NCBI GenBank assembly: GCA_034435035.1 | Contig: DAOTXW010000085.1 | Span: 7,148-71,147, forward strand | Source of the DNA: JAHEME01 sp034435035 | Lineage (GTDB): Bacteria; Chloroflexota; Anaerolineae; Aggregatilineales; UBA3940 | Reading direction: 5' to 3' | DNA length: 64,000 bases | Shown here: positions 36,301-45,758 of the stretch, in pieces | Numbering within the stretch: position 1 is the first letter of the stretch | Layout of the letters: each line of letters begins with the position of its first letter | Notes under the pieces: model-generated | Database searches by the model: none | Seen by the model: only the letters and a program-made list of their open reading frames with translations | What the model was told of the DNA's origin: nothing | Translations under genes and position numbers: made by a program

Positions 36301-38538
36301 CTATGCAGGTCGCTCCAACTGTTCCAGCAGCTGGCGGTAGCTCTGCACATCAGGCGGGTTCATCGCGACGATACGGCGGATGACCTCGATCGCATCAGCC
36401 TTGCTCCCCGCTTCCAGATACATCTCCCCCAGTGCATCGAGCTGGGCGATCGCCTCAGGGATGCGCTTCTGCTGGCGATAGACATCGGACAGCCGCTGGC
36501 GCAGAGCCGGCTGGTCAGGGTGGCGGCGAACCTGCTGCTCCAGGGTGGTCACAATGCGCTCGGTGTGGCCGCTGGTCACACAGTAGCGCATGTAGGCGTC
36601 CAGCGTCCGAATCGCACGCTCCGGCTGCCCCAACTGAAAGTTGAGATCAACCAGCGCCAGGGCCGACTCCTGATCGTCCGGGGCCAGAGCCATGATCCGG
36701 TCATAATAGCCAAGCGCCTCGCGCCAGTTCAGCCGCTGCGATTCAATGTCAGCCAGCGCCTTGAGCAGGGCGACCTGCGGCCCCGGGTCGGCATTGTGCT
36801 TTTCGCCGTACTCCAGCGCCTCGTTATAGATGGCAATGGCGCGGTCCGGCTCGGCCCGCAGGCGATAGAACAGATCGCCCATTTCGACGTACTGACGCAG
36901 CACGTCGTTCACCCGTCCCTGGCTCTTGAGCATATCGATGACCCGCTCGCGGGCGGCCAGATCGGCTGGCCACAGCTGGATCACCTCGGTGAACAGGTCG
37001 GCAGCCTTGTCGGCATTGCCGCGCAGCAGGTAGGCATTGGCGACCAGGTTGAGCTTGCTGGCCGCTTCCTGTGTCCGCCCTTCGCGGATCAAAATGGCGG
37101 CCAGCTGCCGGTGAGCCGGCAGATAATCCGGTGAACGCTCCAGAGCGTAATGGGCTTCGTCCATGGCCAGCCGCAGCAGGTTGCGGGTCATGAACATCTC
37201 GACGCGCTCCATGATCTGGGCGATCTCAGGGCGTCCTCCCTCAATCAGGAGCTCCATCAGATCAGAGACGTAGGATTCATTGCCCTGCGCAGCGTAGCCG
37301 GACAGTGCATCGGTCAGCCGCTTGCGCCAGTTCTGGTCGTTGAGGGCCAGCACCAGGGCGCGGCACATCTCGGCCAGATGGTCGCGGCTCTGCTCAGACA
37401 GGCTGCCGAGCAAGCGTTCGTAGCCGCCCGCATCGAAGTGAAGATTGACGGCGCGATCGGCGGCCTGAAGGGCTCGCACCAGGTGGGCTGCGGCCCGGTG
37501 GGCGTCGTCTTCATCCAGGTACGCGAGGCCGATGCCCAGGTTGGCTGCCAGCGCGTAGTCCGGGTCGCCGCTGACCTGACTGAGCAGGTTGATGGCGTCA
37601 CGGTTGCTGTGGGTGTGCTGGTAGAGCAGCCCCAGGTTCAGACGCAGCGCCGGGGTGTCCAGGCCGGCGCTGAAGGCCCGGCTGTAGGCCTGGATGGCGC
37701 CGGCCGCGTCGCCGAGCTGGTGCAGATCCATAGCCTGCATGAGGGGGCCCTGGGCTGCCGTGGGGACCTGCCCGGCCCAGATCATATCGGCCAGCAGGCC
37801 CATCGCGTGACGGGCTGCCTCATCCACCGGGCTGCGAAGATGCTCGGTTTCCGCCTCGACTGCCTCGCCCGGCGGCAGGAACTCAGCTTCCGCCGCTTCC
37901 ACAGCGCGGGAGGACGCCAGTGGCGCATCGGCGGGGCGCTGCAGCGGCTTGTTACGGCGGAGGTCATCGAGTGCATTACGGATGTCGGCGTTCAGCGGAT
38001 CGAGATGGCGCGCGCGCTGGAGGGCCTGTTCGGCTTTCTGCGGCTGCCCGTAGCTCTGCAGCAGGCGTGCCAGTTCCAGGTATTCGTAGATCGCCTGCTG
38101 TACCGTAGCCTTATCTCGCTCGTAGATGACGGCCAGCCGCATATGAGGCTGCGGCAGGTCGGGGTCCAGGTAGACAGCCTGCTGCCAGTGTGGCACCGCC
38201 CGTTCCACATCCTTGCGGGCGAAGTAGATCTCCGCAACGGCGGCGTGCTTCTTGGCTGACTCCGCGATCTCCCCCAGAGTCTCCAGAATCTCGGCAGTCT
38301 TCTCATACGGCAGCGGATCGCTTGGCACCAGCTGGCTGACCCGCTGATACGCAGCGATCGCATCCTGATAATGCCCGGCCTCCATCAGGCTCAGGGCGAG
38401 CCCGGCCAGCGCCTGCGAATCGTCGGGGACCAGATTGGCGGCACGCTGATACTGTTCGATGGCGCGCTGCCAATCGCGGTCCCAGGCCGCATTGGCGGCC
38501 TCCCTCATTGCGGCTTGGTATGCGTCTTGATCTGCCAT
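36301..38538 (-). CDS. TPR-repeat protein
   Basis: A 745-residue protein made mostly of tetratricopeptide repeats (for instance DWQRAIEQYQRAANLVPDDSQALAGLALSLMEAG, shown here only by its pattern of A/L/Y at repeat positions). It has no signal peptide or membrane segment, so it is probably a cytoplasmic scaffold. A low-complexity acidic stretch interrupts the repeats near residues 215-255. I chose the ATG at 38538, where MADQDAYQAAMREA begins; the residues before it are not repeat-like. It lies 66 bases upstream of cdaA on the same strand, so a link to the cda cluster is possible. A TATACT box lies 48 bases upstream. Confidence 0.8.
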   Translation of the reverse strand: MADQDAYQAAMREAANAAWDRDWQRAIEQYQRAANLVPDDSQALAGLALSLMEAGHYQDAIAAYQRVSQLVPSDPLPYEKTAEILETLGEIAESAKKHAAVAEIYFARKDVERAVPHWQQAVYLDPDLPQPHMRLAVIYERDKATVQQAIYEYLELARLLQSYGQPQKAEQALQRARHLDPLNADIRNALDDLRRNKPLQRPADAPLASSRAVEAAEAEFLPPGEAVEAETEHLRSPVDEAARHAMGLLADMIWAGQVPTAAQGPLMQAMDLHQLGDAAGAIQAYSRAFSAGLDTPALRLNLGLLYQHTHSNRDAINLLSQVSGDPDYALAANLGIGLAYLDEDDAHRAAAHLVRALQAADRAVNLHFDAGGYERLLGSLSEQSRDHLAEMCRALVLALNDQNWRKRLTDALSGYAAQGNESYVSDLMELLIEGGRPEIAQIMERVEMFMTRNLLRLAMDEAHYALERSPDYLPAHRQLAAILIREGRTQEAASKLNLVANAYLLRGNADKAADLFTEVIQLWPADLAARERVIDMLKSQGRVNDVLRQYVEMGDLFYRLRAEPDRAIAIYNEALEYGEKHNADPGPQVALLKALADIESQRLNWREALGYYDRIMALAPDDQESALALVDLNFQLGQPERAIRTLDAYMRYCVTSGHTERIVTTLEQQVRRHPDQPALRQRLSDVYRQQKRIPEAIAQLDALGEMYLEAGSKADAIEVIRRIVAMNPPDVQSYRQLLEQLERPA

Positions 38539-38585
38539 GTCTGTGGCGCTGCCCCATCTGTCAAGTCGAGATGCTTGCCGCGGCC

Positions 38586-38614
38586 AGTATACATTACCGG
38601 GTTTTGCGGCGCAA
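38586..38614 (-). promoter_or_regulatory. promoter candidate for the TPR gene
   Basis: TATACT (38586-38591) with TTGCGC (38609-38614) 17 bases upstream on the minus strand. The -10 is good, the -35 matches only in TTG. Confidence 0.5.
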
Positions 38615-38647
38615 TCGTGGTGGTGGGCTACCCTGCCGGAGCGTATG

Positions 38648-39340
38648 CTAGCGCCGGACGCGGATGTAGAAGCTCTGCAGCGCAGCATGCACGTGGGGAT
38701 GGCGCACCAGGCCCAGATGGTTAGTTGCCGGCACCACGAGCAGCTCGGCGCCGGGCATGGCCCGGTACAGGGCCAGGCTGTCCTCCACGTCGTTGAACTC
38801 GTCGCGGTCGGCGCACATGATCAGGGTCGGCACGGGCACGCGGCTGAACGTCTCCACGGGGGCATCCCAGCCCACGACAACGCCCGTCTCCGGATCAAAG
38901 ACGGCCCGCATGTCCTCCGTCCACTGGTCGAGGGGCAGCCCCACCGCCTGGCGGATGCGTTCCTGGGTCGGAGCGTGGTAGTTGGTTCCCAGCAGCGCCA
39001 GGGATCGGAACAGGTCGGGCTGGCGGCGGGCGGCGTACAGCAGCACTCCGCCTCCCATGCTGTAGCCGACGCCGTGCACAGGGGTTCGGCCGAGCTGGTA
39101 CAGGAACTCGATCAGATCCTCGACCAGCCGGTGCAGGTGGAGGTCGCCGGCGGGGTTGGGGGTCTGGCCGTGGCCTCGCATGTCTGGCGTGATGACGTTG
39201 AAGCCATCATCCTCCAGTGAGGCGGCCAGCCAGCTCATCAGCAGGCCCTCCGCCGTCGCCGCATGCAGAGCGACCAGCGGCGGGCCGTCGCCGGTCTCGG
39301 TATAGTACATCTGCAGGTCATTGACTTTGAGCGTGGGCAC
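38648..39340 (-). CDS. alpha/beta hydrolase
   Basis: A 230-residue esterase-like protein without signal peptide. The nucleophile is Ser in GYSMGGG, the acid is probably Asp in CADRDEF, and the base is His in TNHLGL. The oxyanion region is the segment beginning LHAATAEG. Such enzymes include carboxylesterases and pathway lactonases; the substrate cannot be inferred. GTG start with GGGGGAG upstream. It is divergent from the SGNH gene. Confidence 0.85.
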   Translation of the reverse strand: MPTLKVNDLQMYYTETGDGPPLVALHAATAEGLLMSWLAASLEDDGFNVITPDMRGHGQTPNPAGDLHLHRLVEDLIEFLYQLGRTPVHGVGYSMGGGVLLYAARRQPDLFRSLALLGTNYHAPTQERIRQAVGLPLDQWTEDMRAVFDPETGVVVGWDAPVETFSRVPVPTLIMCADRDEFNDVEDSLALYRAMPGAELLVVPATNHLGLVRHPHVHAALQSFYIRVRR

Positions 39341-39499
39341 CGATCACTCCCCCGGGCGGCAGTCAGGACGGCGGCAAGCGCCGACTGCCGCTGATTTTGA
39401 CCGATGAACGGCCAGACGACAATGGCGTTCCCGGCGGTCACACCTGTGGTAGACTCGTCAGGGCTGATGACTCGGGAAAGCTGCCTGGAGGGAGAGCCA

Positions 39500-41005
39500 A
39501 TGGGGCGTTTTCGCCTCCTGATAGCCGTCCTTTTCGCGGCCTGGGTGCTCCCGGCCCCTGCCTTCCTGATGCGCACCAGCAGCAGCGGCACGGCGATCCT
39601 GGGGCGTTACACGCTTCGCTATTTTCTGCTGCTGGTGGCCTACTGCGCGATCCCGGCTGCGCTGGCGGCGCTGGCCTGGCGGCCGCCTGCCCGGCTGATC
39701 GACCGGCTGATGCGCCCGCTGCGCTGGCTGCAGCGCCGCCCCCTCCTGCTCAGCCTGACAGTCTACGGCTTCCTCGAAGTCTGGTACCTCCTGCAGCGCA
39801 CCCTGCGCGAAACGCGGTTTTTCGGCATCGGGCGGGGCTATACCTCGGTGCTGACCGGGGCGGCGCTGCTGCTGATCGCTGCCGCGGCCGTCCTGATCTT
39901 CGCCGGGCGCGGGCCCGGGGCTCAACGCACACTGGCCGCCAACCTGGCGCTTTCCGGCGCGGCTGTGTTCGCCGCGTTCACGGCCTTCTCGCTGCTGTAT
40001 GCGCTGGTGGTGCGCCGCGATTCGTACCTCCTGATGCATCGTCTGTGGCCCGGGCTGCATCGGCGCGACCCCGTCCTGAGCTACAGCGACCGCCCGGACG
40101 TGACCGGGCTGGATCTGCGCTGGCCTGAGGGTCAGGTGACGCGGATCTCGACCGATGTCAACGGCTTCCGCAACCCCGGTGATGTCTCGGCGGCCGCGGT
40201 GGTCGGGATCGGCGACAGCTTTCTGGCGGCGCTGGCCGTGCCCGATGCGCAGACCTGGTCGGCTGTGCTGAGCCGCGAGCTGGGGGTTGAAGTCGCCAAC
40301 TACGGCATCATCGGCTACCAGATGTGGCAGTACAACCTGGTGCTCGACCGCGCGGTGCGCCGGGGCGATCACGAGCTGGTGATCTACGCGATCTTCGCCA
40401 ACGATCTGCGCGACGATGCCGAACAGGAGCGCGATGTCAGCATCATGCAGCGCTGGGAGCTGTGGCCGCGCCGGTCGCCGCTGACCTTCACCGCCCACGA
40501 GTTCCTGCGCGACTCGCCGGCTTACCAGATCGCCGGGCTGTTCGCGGGGCCGCCCTCGCCTGCGGCCGGGCGCGACCGCCCGCAGCTGGCCTACGGGCTT
40601 GCGCCCAAGTGTCTGCCGCTGGCGAGCTACGACGCCGCGCTGCAGCCGCTGATCGCGGAACGCCTCGACCGTGCCATCGCGCTGGCCGATGAGATCGGGG
40701 TGCGCATCCTGTTTGTGACCCTGCCGTCCAAGGAATCGGTCTATGCTGAAGAGCTGCTCCCGGTGTGCGATCAGTCCATCGCGGAGAGCGTCCAGAACGA
40801 AAGGCAGGGCTTCCGTTTCGTGTGCCGCTATCTGAGCGAGCGCGGGCAGGTCTGCGTGGACATGACGGAAAGCTTCCGCGCTGCGGCGGATCGGGCTGCC
40901 GGCCCCATTTACTTTCCGGTCGATATTCACTGGAACGCGGAAGGCAACCGCGTGTTTGCCCGCGGCCTGGCCGACGCCATCCGCCAGTACAGGCTGCTGC
41001 CATGA
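39500..41005 (+). CDS. membrane-anchored SGNH hydrolase
   Basis: A 501-residue protein. Residues 1-180 hold four or five hydrophobic segments (about 8-24, 40-60, 84-99, 117-136, 150-172). The rest is an SGNH hydrolase with GIGDSFLAAL (nucleophile S240), a Gly/Asn block around NYGIIGYQMW, the IFANDLRDD block, and PVDIHWNAEGN near the end (D475, H477). The final DxHWN recalls acetyltransferase-type SGNH domains that modify polysaccharides. GGAGGGAGAG stands just before the ATG. Its stop overlaps the next start (ATGA), so it is coupled to the propeller protein. It probably acts on an extracytoplasmic acyl or acetyl group. Confidence 0.8.
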   Translation: MGRFRLLIAVLFAAWVLPAPAFLMRTSSSGTAILGRYTLRYFLLLVAYCAIPAALAALAWRPPARLIDRLMRPLRWLQRRPLLLSLTVYGFLEVWYLLQRTLRETRFFGIGRGYTSVLTGAALLLIAAAAVLIFAGRGPGAQRTLAANLALSGAAVFAAFTAFSLLYALVVRRDSYLLMHRLWPGLHRRDPVLSYSDRPDVTGLDLRWPEGQVTRISTDVNGFRNPGDVSAAAVVGIGDSFLAALAVPDAQTWSAVLSRELGVEVANYGIIGYQMWQYNLVLDRAVRRGDHELVIYAIFANDLRDDAEQERDVSIMQRWELWPRRSPLTFTAHEFLRDSPAYQIAGLFAGPPSPAAGRDRPQLAYGLAPKCLPLASYDAALQPLIAERLDRAIALADEIGVRILFVTLPSKESVYAEELLPVCDQSIAESVQNERQGFRFVCRYLSERGQVCVDMTESFRAAADRAAGPIYFPVDIHWNAEGNRVFARGLADAIRQYRLLP

Positions 41006-44000
41006 GCCCCCATCGCCCGGCGCTCATCGCGGCGGCTGCGCTGGCGCTGGCGGGGATGCTGCTCCTCGCGCCGCCGGCACACGGACAGCCGGAATCTCCC
41101 GCCGCGGAGCGCCTGACGCTGATCGACCGCACCGGCGGCCCGATCACGGCCGCGGTGACGCTCGCCGACGGATCGGTGATCGCTGCCGAGGGATCCTCGC
41201 TGGTGCGCCTCGATCCCTCGGTGACTCCCATGATCGCTGTGGCCAGGGCCGATGCCGGGCACGGGCTCATCCTTGATCTGGCGGCGGCGCCGCCGCTGCT
41301 GCTGGCCCTCACCGAGCAGGGGCTGCTGGCGCTGCCGTATGACAGTTCCGGAGGCATCCCGCCGCCGCTGAGTTTCACCCCCGGCGGGGGCCAGTCGCTG
41401 GCTGCCGGGGGGGGCTGGGCGGCGGTGGCCGCGCGCGAGGCCGGGGTGCGCCTGCTTCGGCTGGATGGACAGGGACGGGCCGCAGCGGATCACGCCATCC
41501 CGCTGCCGGGGCGGGCGCTGGACGCTGCGTTTGCGCCGGATGGCACCCGCCTGTACGTGGCGGCCGGCGAGGCCGGTGTGCAGGTGATCGATATGGCTGC
41601 GCCCGGCGGCCCGGCCCTGCTGGGGATGCTGCCGGGCAGCGCGCCAGCCGATGCGGTCGCCCCGGTCGGGCTGCTGCTGGCGGTGGGCATCCGCGGCCAG
41701 GTGCGGCTGATCGATCCGATGCCCGGCGCGGGGGAAGTCGGGCAGTTTGCCGGGCTGAAGGATGCCCGGCAGATCCTCGCGCAGGACGGCTACCTGTATA
41801 TTGCCGATGGCCGGGATGGGCTGAAGATCCTCTGGCTGGCGGCCCCCGATCGCCCGGTGCAGGTCTACGGTGAAGCCGACCACCCTGCCAGCGCGGTGCA
41901 GGGGGCCGATGGGCTGGCCTATGTGGCCGGCCCCGACGGGCTGCGCATCGTCGATGTATCGTCCCCGACCCGTCCGCGCGAACTCAGCCGGCTGCCGCTG
42001 CCCGGGACTCCCCGGGGACTGACTCTGAGCGATCCGCCCGGACGGGTCTTTGCGGCGCTGGGCGACGAGGGGGTGGCCGTCATTAACGTTGATAACCTGA
42101 GCGCGCCGCAGCTCACCCGCCGCATCCCGCTGGGCGGGGAGGCGCTGGCGCTGCTGCAGGCAGGCAGCACGCTCTATGTCGCGCTCGGGGATGAGGGCCT
42201 GGCGATGATCGAGGTGGGGGAGCCTGGCCAGGAAGCTGTCGCGGCGACGCGGGCGCTGCCTGGCCCGGCGCTCGATCTGGTCCGCCGGGGGGATGCCCTG
42301 TACATCGCGGCCGGGGAAGCCGGCCTGCTGGCGTTTGACATCATCCGCCCGCTGGCGCCGGCGCTGGTCGGCGTGCTGACGCTCGACCCGCTGCGTGCAG
42401 CAGGCGAGGGCGAGGAAACGCCAGCAGCGCAGGGCGCTCTGGCCGTCACCATCGCCGGCAAGCGCGCCTACGTGGCCAGCGGTGATTCGATCAGCGTGGT
42501 CGATATCAGCCGCCCCGATCGTCTGGCGCGGCTGGCGCAGGTCGAAGTCCCTGCCCATCGCATCGCCCTCAGCGAGGTCTACCTCTATGCGGCGTCGGGC
42601 AGCCACGTCCGGATCTTTGATGTACGGGCCACCGCCGAGCCGATTCCCCTGCGCACCTACCACGGGCTGGATGACATCACGCGTATGACCGCCAGCGACG
42701 ACCGCGTGCTGATCGCCGGCGGCGGCACAGGACCCGACCTGCTGGTGCTGTCAGCGGCTGCGCCGGATGCCCCGCTGGAGTTCGACAGCAGCGCTTCCAC
42801 CGGCGGCGCCTATCGGGCGATCCCGGCGCCGGGGGATATCGTCTGGCTGGCGGCAGGATCGGACGGCCTGCGCCGTTACGCGATCAGCGAGGGGGGAGCA
42901 CTCCTGCCGGGCGGCGGCTATCGACCCGTCAGCGATGCGGCCGTGCTGGCTGCCGATGGCATCCGGCTGCTGGCGGGGGGGCGCGAGGGCTGGTCGCTGG
43001 TGGATATCGCAGGCGGCGGGCTGGCGATGCGGGGTGGCAGCTCGCCCTCGCTGCCGGTGACCGGGCTGGCCGTCGAGGGGACGGCTGCGGCTGCCGCGCT
43101 GGGATCGGCGGGCGTCGCGCTCTATGACCTCGCCGGCGCAGACGGGCCGGCTCTGGCCGCCCGGGCCGAGACATACGGCCCGGCGTCCGGCGTGGCCCTG
43201 GACGCGGACTATCTCTACGCGGCGGATGCGGGCGGGCTGTCGATCTTCGATCGCCGATACCTGCTGCCGGTGGCACGGGTAGCGGCCCCCGCGCCAGCCC
43301 GTGCGGTGACGCTGCGCGGAAGGTACGCCTATCTGGCGCTGGATGATGGGTCGCTGGCGGTGATCGATCGGGCTGACCCTTCCGGCGGGATTGTGCGGGC
43401 CGGGACGCTGCCCACCCGCCGCCCAACCGACCTGATCCCCGGCCCGGACGGGCGGCTGTATGGGCTGGCAGATGAGACGATCAGCTCTCTGCGGGTGGGC
43501 GACCCGGCCCGGCCCGCCGTGATCGCCCAGGGCACGCTGCCGGCGCTGGCGGCTCGCGGGCTGTTTTCCGGTCCGCTGCTGGCTGCCTTCAGCCCCGGCG
43601 ACCGGCTGCGCTTCTACGACATCGCGGACCTGGAAGGCGGGGTGGCGTGGGAAGGCTCGGTCGATCTGGCGGCGGACGGCGAGGCCGCCGAGGTGGCGCT
43701 CAGCGGGCGCACGCTGTATGGGGCCTACGGAGCGGGCGGGCTGGGGCTGATTCCGCTGGATGCCCCGGCGCGGCGGACGGTCTTCTTCGATGAGCCGGTG
43801 CATTCCGTCATCCTCGACGGGGAGACTCTGCTGGCAGCAGGCCAGTCGCTGACTGCCTGGGATGTCCGCGACCCCTACGCCCCGGTCTGGCTGGGGGCGC
43901 TGCCGCTGACGGCCCCCGCGCGCCATCTGGATCGCGCTCCCGATGGCCTGCTGCTGGTCAGCATGGAAAACGGCCTGTCGATCGTCAGCCAGGAGGGGGG

Positions 44001-45141
44001 CGCGCTGCGTCAGGTGGGGCACCTGGCGGTCGATCAGGTCGATCGCGCGGCGCTGATCGGCTCCCGGATCTATGCGGCGCTGCACCGCGGCGGGCTGCTG
44101 GTCGCCGATGCGTCCGATCGCTCCCGCCCGGCTCCCCTGTTTACCTACACCTCCCCGGCGGGCCGCTTTGTCTACGATCTGCTCCCGCTGGACGATTCGC
44201 GGCTGCTGGTGAGCTGGGAGGGAGGGATCGATGCGCTGGAGATCGACGCGCCGGGTATGCCGCCGCATCTGGTCTCGGTGACGCCCTCTGTGGGGAGCGC
44301 CGCGCTGAACGTATCGCTGGATGCCCGCGGCGAGCAGCTCGCGCTGTCGCTGGGGGCGGATGGGGTGCAGCTTTTCGATCTGGGCGACCCGGCCAGCCCG
44401 CAGCCGGGGCCGTCCGCCGATACGCCGGGGGAGGCGCTCGCGGCGGCTTTTGTTGGCGAGGCGGTTGCCGTCGCGGACGGCGTGTGCGGTGTGCGAGTGT
44501 TCCAGCGCGGGCCGGACGGGCTGCAGGAGGCAGCCGCCTGGCGCGGCTTTGCCGGATCGGTGCTGGCCGGGTCAGACCGGCTCTACGCGGGGGGCGCAGG
44601 CCAGCTGTCCGTCCTGCGCTACGACCCGTCAGCCCCGGCGGCTGCGCCGGCGGTGCCTCACAGCCCATCGCCCGCCGACGGCAGCGGCGATGCGCCTCTG
44701 GATGCCGTCCTGTCGTGGGGGCCGCTGCCCGATCCCTGTGATCCGCTGGTGTATGCTGTGTATTTCGGGGTCGCGAACGATCCGCCGTGGGCAGGGCAGG
44801 TCGTGGGCCAGCCCATGCTGGCCGTCGGGCCGCTCGATCCCGCGCTCACCTATACATGGCGGGTGGAGGCGGTCAACCGTCAGGGCGGACGCTCCAGCAG
44901 CCCGCGCTGGCGCTTCACCACGGCCCGCGGCGCCGTCCCCGATCTGATACCGCCCGCGCCGCCTCTTTTCATGCAGCGTCTGCAGCAGGATCCGGCGGTA
45001 TCGGCAGGGCTGCTGGCTGTCTTTGCGCTGGCGGCAGCGGCGGGGTTCTGGTACTGGCGCCGACATCACACAACCCATCCGGGCGACGAGGCCGTGCCAG
45101 CCTGGTATACCACGGAGGATGAAGACAGGCGCGGCGGTTAG
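41002..45141 (+). CDS. giant LVIVD-type propeller protein, membrane-anchored at the C-terminus
   Basis: A 1379-residue exported protein with a signal peptide (about residues 5-27, ending AHG). Residues about 30-1220 are some twenty or more repeats of the kind GLRIVDVSSPTRPRELSRL and GVAVINVDNLSAPQLTRR, the LVIVD pattern of bacterial surface beta-propellers. An FN3-like module at about 1230-1320 contains YTWRVEAVNRQGG. A single membrane segment at about 1335-1357 and a basic tail (WRRHH) anchor it. So several propellers stand outside the cell. It starts inside the SGNH gene's stop. No enzymatic motif is seen; a scaffold or adhesion role is inferred. Its stop overlaps the convergent NfuA stop by four bases. 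Confidence 0.8.
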   Translation: MSPHRPALIAAAALALAGMLLLAPPAHGQPESPAAERLTLIDRTGGPITAAVTLADGSVIAAEGSSLVRLDPSVTPMIAVARADAGHGLILDLAAAPPLLLALTEQGLLALPYDSSGGIPPPLSFTPGGGQSLAAGGGWAAVAAREAGVRLLRLDGQGRAAADHAIPLPGRALDAAFAPDGTRLYVAAGEAGVQVIDMAAPGGPALLGMLPGSAPADAVAPVGLLLAVGIRGQVRLIDPMPGAGEVGQFAGLKDARQILAQDGYLYIADGRDGLKILWLAAPDRPVQVYGEADHPASAVQGADGLAYVAGPDGLRIVDVSSPTRPRELSRLPLPGTPRGLTLSDPPGRVFAALGDEGVAVINVDNLSAPQLTRRIPLGGEALALLQAGSTLYVALGDEGLAMIEVGEPGQEAVAATRALPGPALDLVRRGDALYIAAGEAGLLAFDIIRPLAPALVGVLTLDPLRAAGEGEETPAAQGALAVTIAGKRAYVASGDSISVVDISRPDRLARLAQVEVPAHRIALSEVYLYAASGSHVRIFDVRATAEPIPLRTYHGLDDITRMTASDDRVLIAGGGTGPDLLVLSAAAPDAPLEFDSSASTGGAYRAIPAPGDIVWLAAGSDGLRRYAISEGGALLPGGGYRPVSDAAVLAADGIRLLAGGREGWSLVDIAGGGLAMRGGSSPSLPVTGLAVEGTAAAAALGSAGVALYDLAGADGPALAARAETYGPASGVALDADYLYAADAGGLSIFDRRYLLPVARVAAPAPARAVTLRGRYAYLALDDGSLAVIDRADPSGGIVRAGTLPTRRPTDLIPGPDGRLYGLADETISSLRVGDPARPAVIAQGTLPALAARGLFSGPLLAAFSPGDRLRFYDIADLEGGVAWEGSVDLAADGEAAEVALSGRTLYGAYGAGGLGLIPLDAPARRTVFFDEPVHSVILDGETLLAAGQSLTAWDVRDPYAPVWLGALPLTAPARHLDRAPDGLLLVSMENGLSIVSQEGGALRQVGHLAVDQVDRAALIGSRIYAALHRGGLLVADASDRSRPAPLFTYTSPAGRFVYDLLPLDDSRLLVSWEGGIDALEIDAPGMPPHLVSVTPSVGSAALNVSLDARGEQLALSLGADGVQLFDLGDPASPQPGPSADTPGEALAAAFVGEAVAVADGVCGVRVFQRGPDGLQEAAAWRGFAGSVLAGSDRLYAGGAGQLSVLRYDPSAPAAAPAVPHSPSPADGSGDAPLDAVLSWGPLPDPCDPLVYAVYFGVANDPPWAGQVVGQPMLAVGPLDPALTYTWRVEAVNRQGGRSSSPRWRFTTARGAVPDLIPPAPPLFMQRLQQDPAVSAGLLAVFALAAAAGFWYWRRHHTTHPGDEAVPAWYTTEDEDRRGG

Positions 45142-45740
45142 CCCTGGCCCGCCAGCGGCGATGACTGACCGTCCGCTGGTGTGCGGTAGAACGGGTTGCT
45201 CCCAGCTGCGTGCTCCGTGATGTCCACAACCTCGCGGACTTCCGGGACGGCCTCGCAGATCATGCGCTCTACGCCCATCTTCAACGTCACGGCGGCCATC
45301 CCGCAGCCCTGGCAGCCGCCGCTCATGCTGATGCTGGCGACTCCGTCCCGGTAGTCTACCAGCGTGACATTGCCCCCGTGCGAGCGCACGCCGGGGTTGA
45401 TGTGCCGCTCGATGACCTCAGCGATCCGGCGGGCGGTCGCGTCGGGCCAGACCGGGTTGGGATTATCGATCCGCAGGCCGCCCTGGCCGAGGCCGCTGAA
45501 ATCGATCACGGTGCCCTGCAGATTGGCCGCGCTGGCGGCGTCGATCAGCATCGGCAGGTCGCCGGGGTCAAAGGCGATGTCGCCTTCCTGCTGGCTGGCG
45601 GGATCGACAAACCGCAGCTGATAGCGGAAATCCTCGTTACCGCGCCCCACGATGGACAGGCGCAGGGCCAGCCCGTGCTGTCCCTTGGATTCGCGGAGTT
45701 CGATCAGCTTCTGGCGGGCGGCATCGGTAATGGTCAGCAT
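45138..45740 (-). CDS. NfuA-like Fe-S carrier, copy 1
   Basis: A 200-residue protein with two domains. Residues 1-95 resemble an A-type (IscA/HesB) scaffold but contain no Cys, as in E. coli NfuA. Residues about 100-175 are a NifU-type domain with GGCQGCGMA (C143, C146), which holds a bridging [4Fe-4S] cluster in a dimer. It delivers clusters to client enzymes such as those of the TCA cycle. It follows a paralogue by 18 bases on the same strand. The longer tail is Ser/Pro-rich. Confidence 0.85.
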   Translation of the reverse strand: MLTITDAARQKLIELRESKGQHGLALRLSIVGRGNEDFRYQLRFVDPASQQEGDIAFDPGDLPMLIDAASAANLQGTVIDFSGLGQGGLRIDNPNPVWPDATARRIAEVIERHINPGVRSHGGNVTLVDYRDGVASISMSGGCQGCGMAAVTLKMGVERMICEAVPEVREVVDITEHAAGSNPFYRTPADGQSSPLAGQG

Positions 45741-45758
45741 CAGGCGGCTCCTGTGAGG

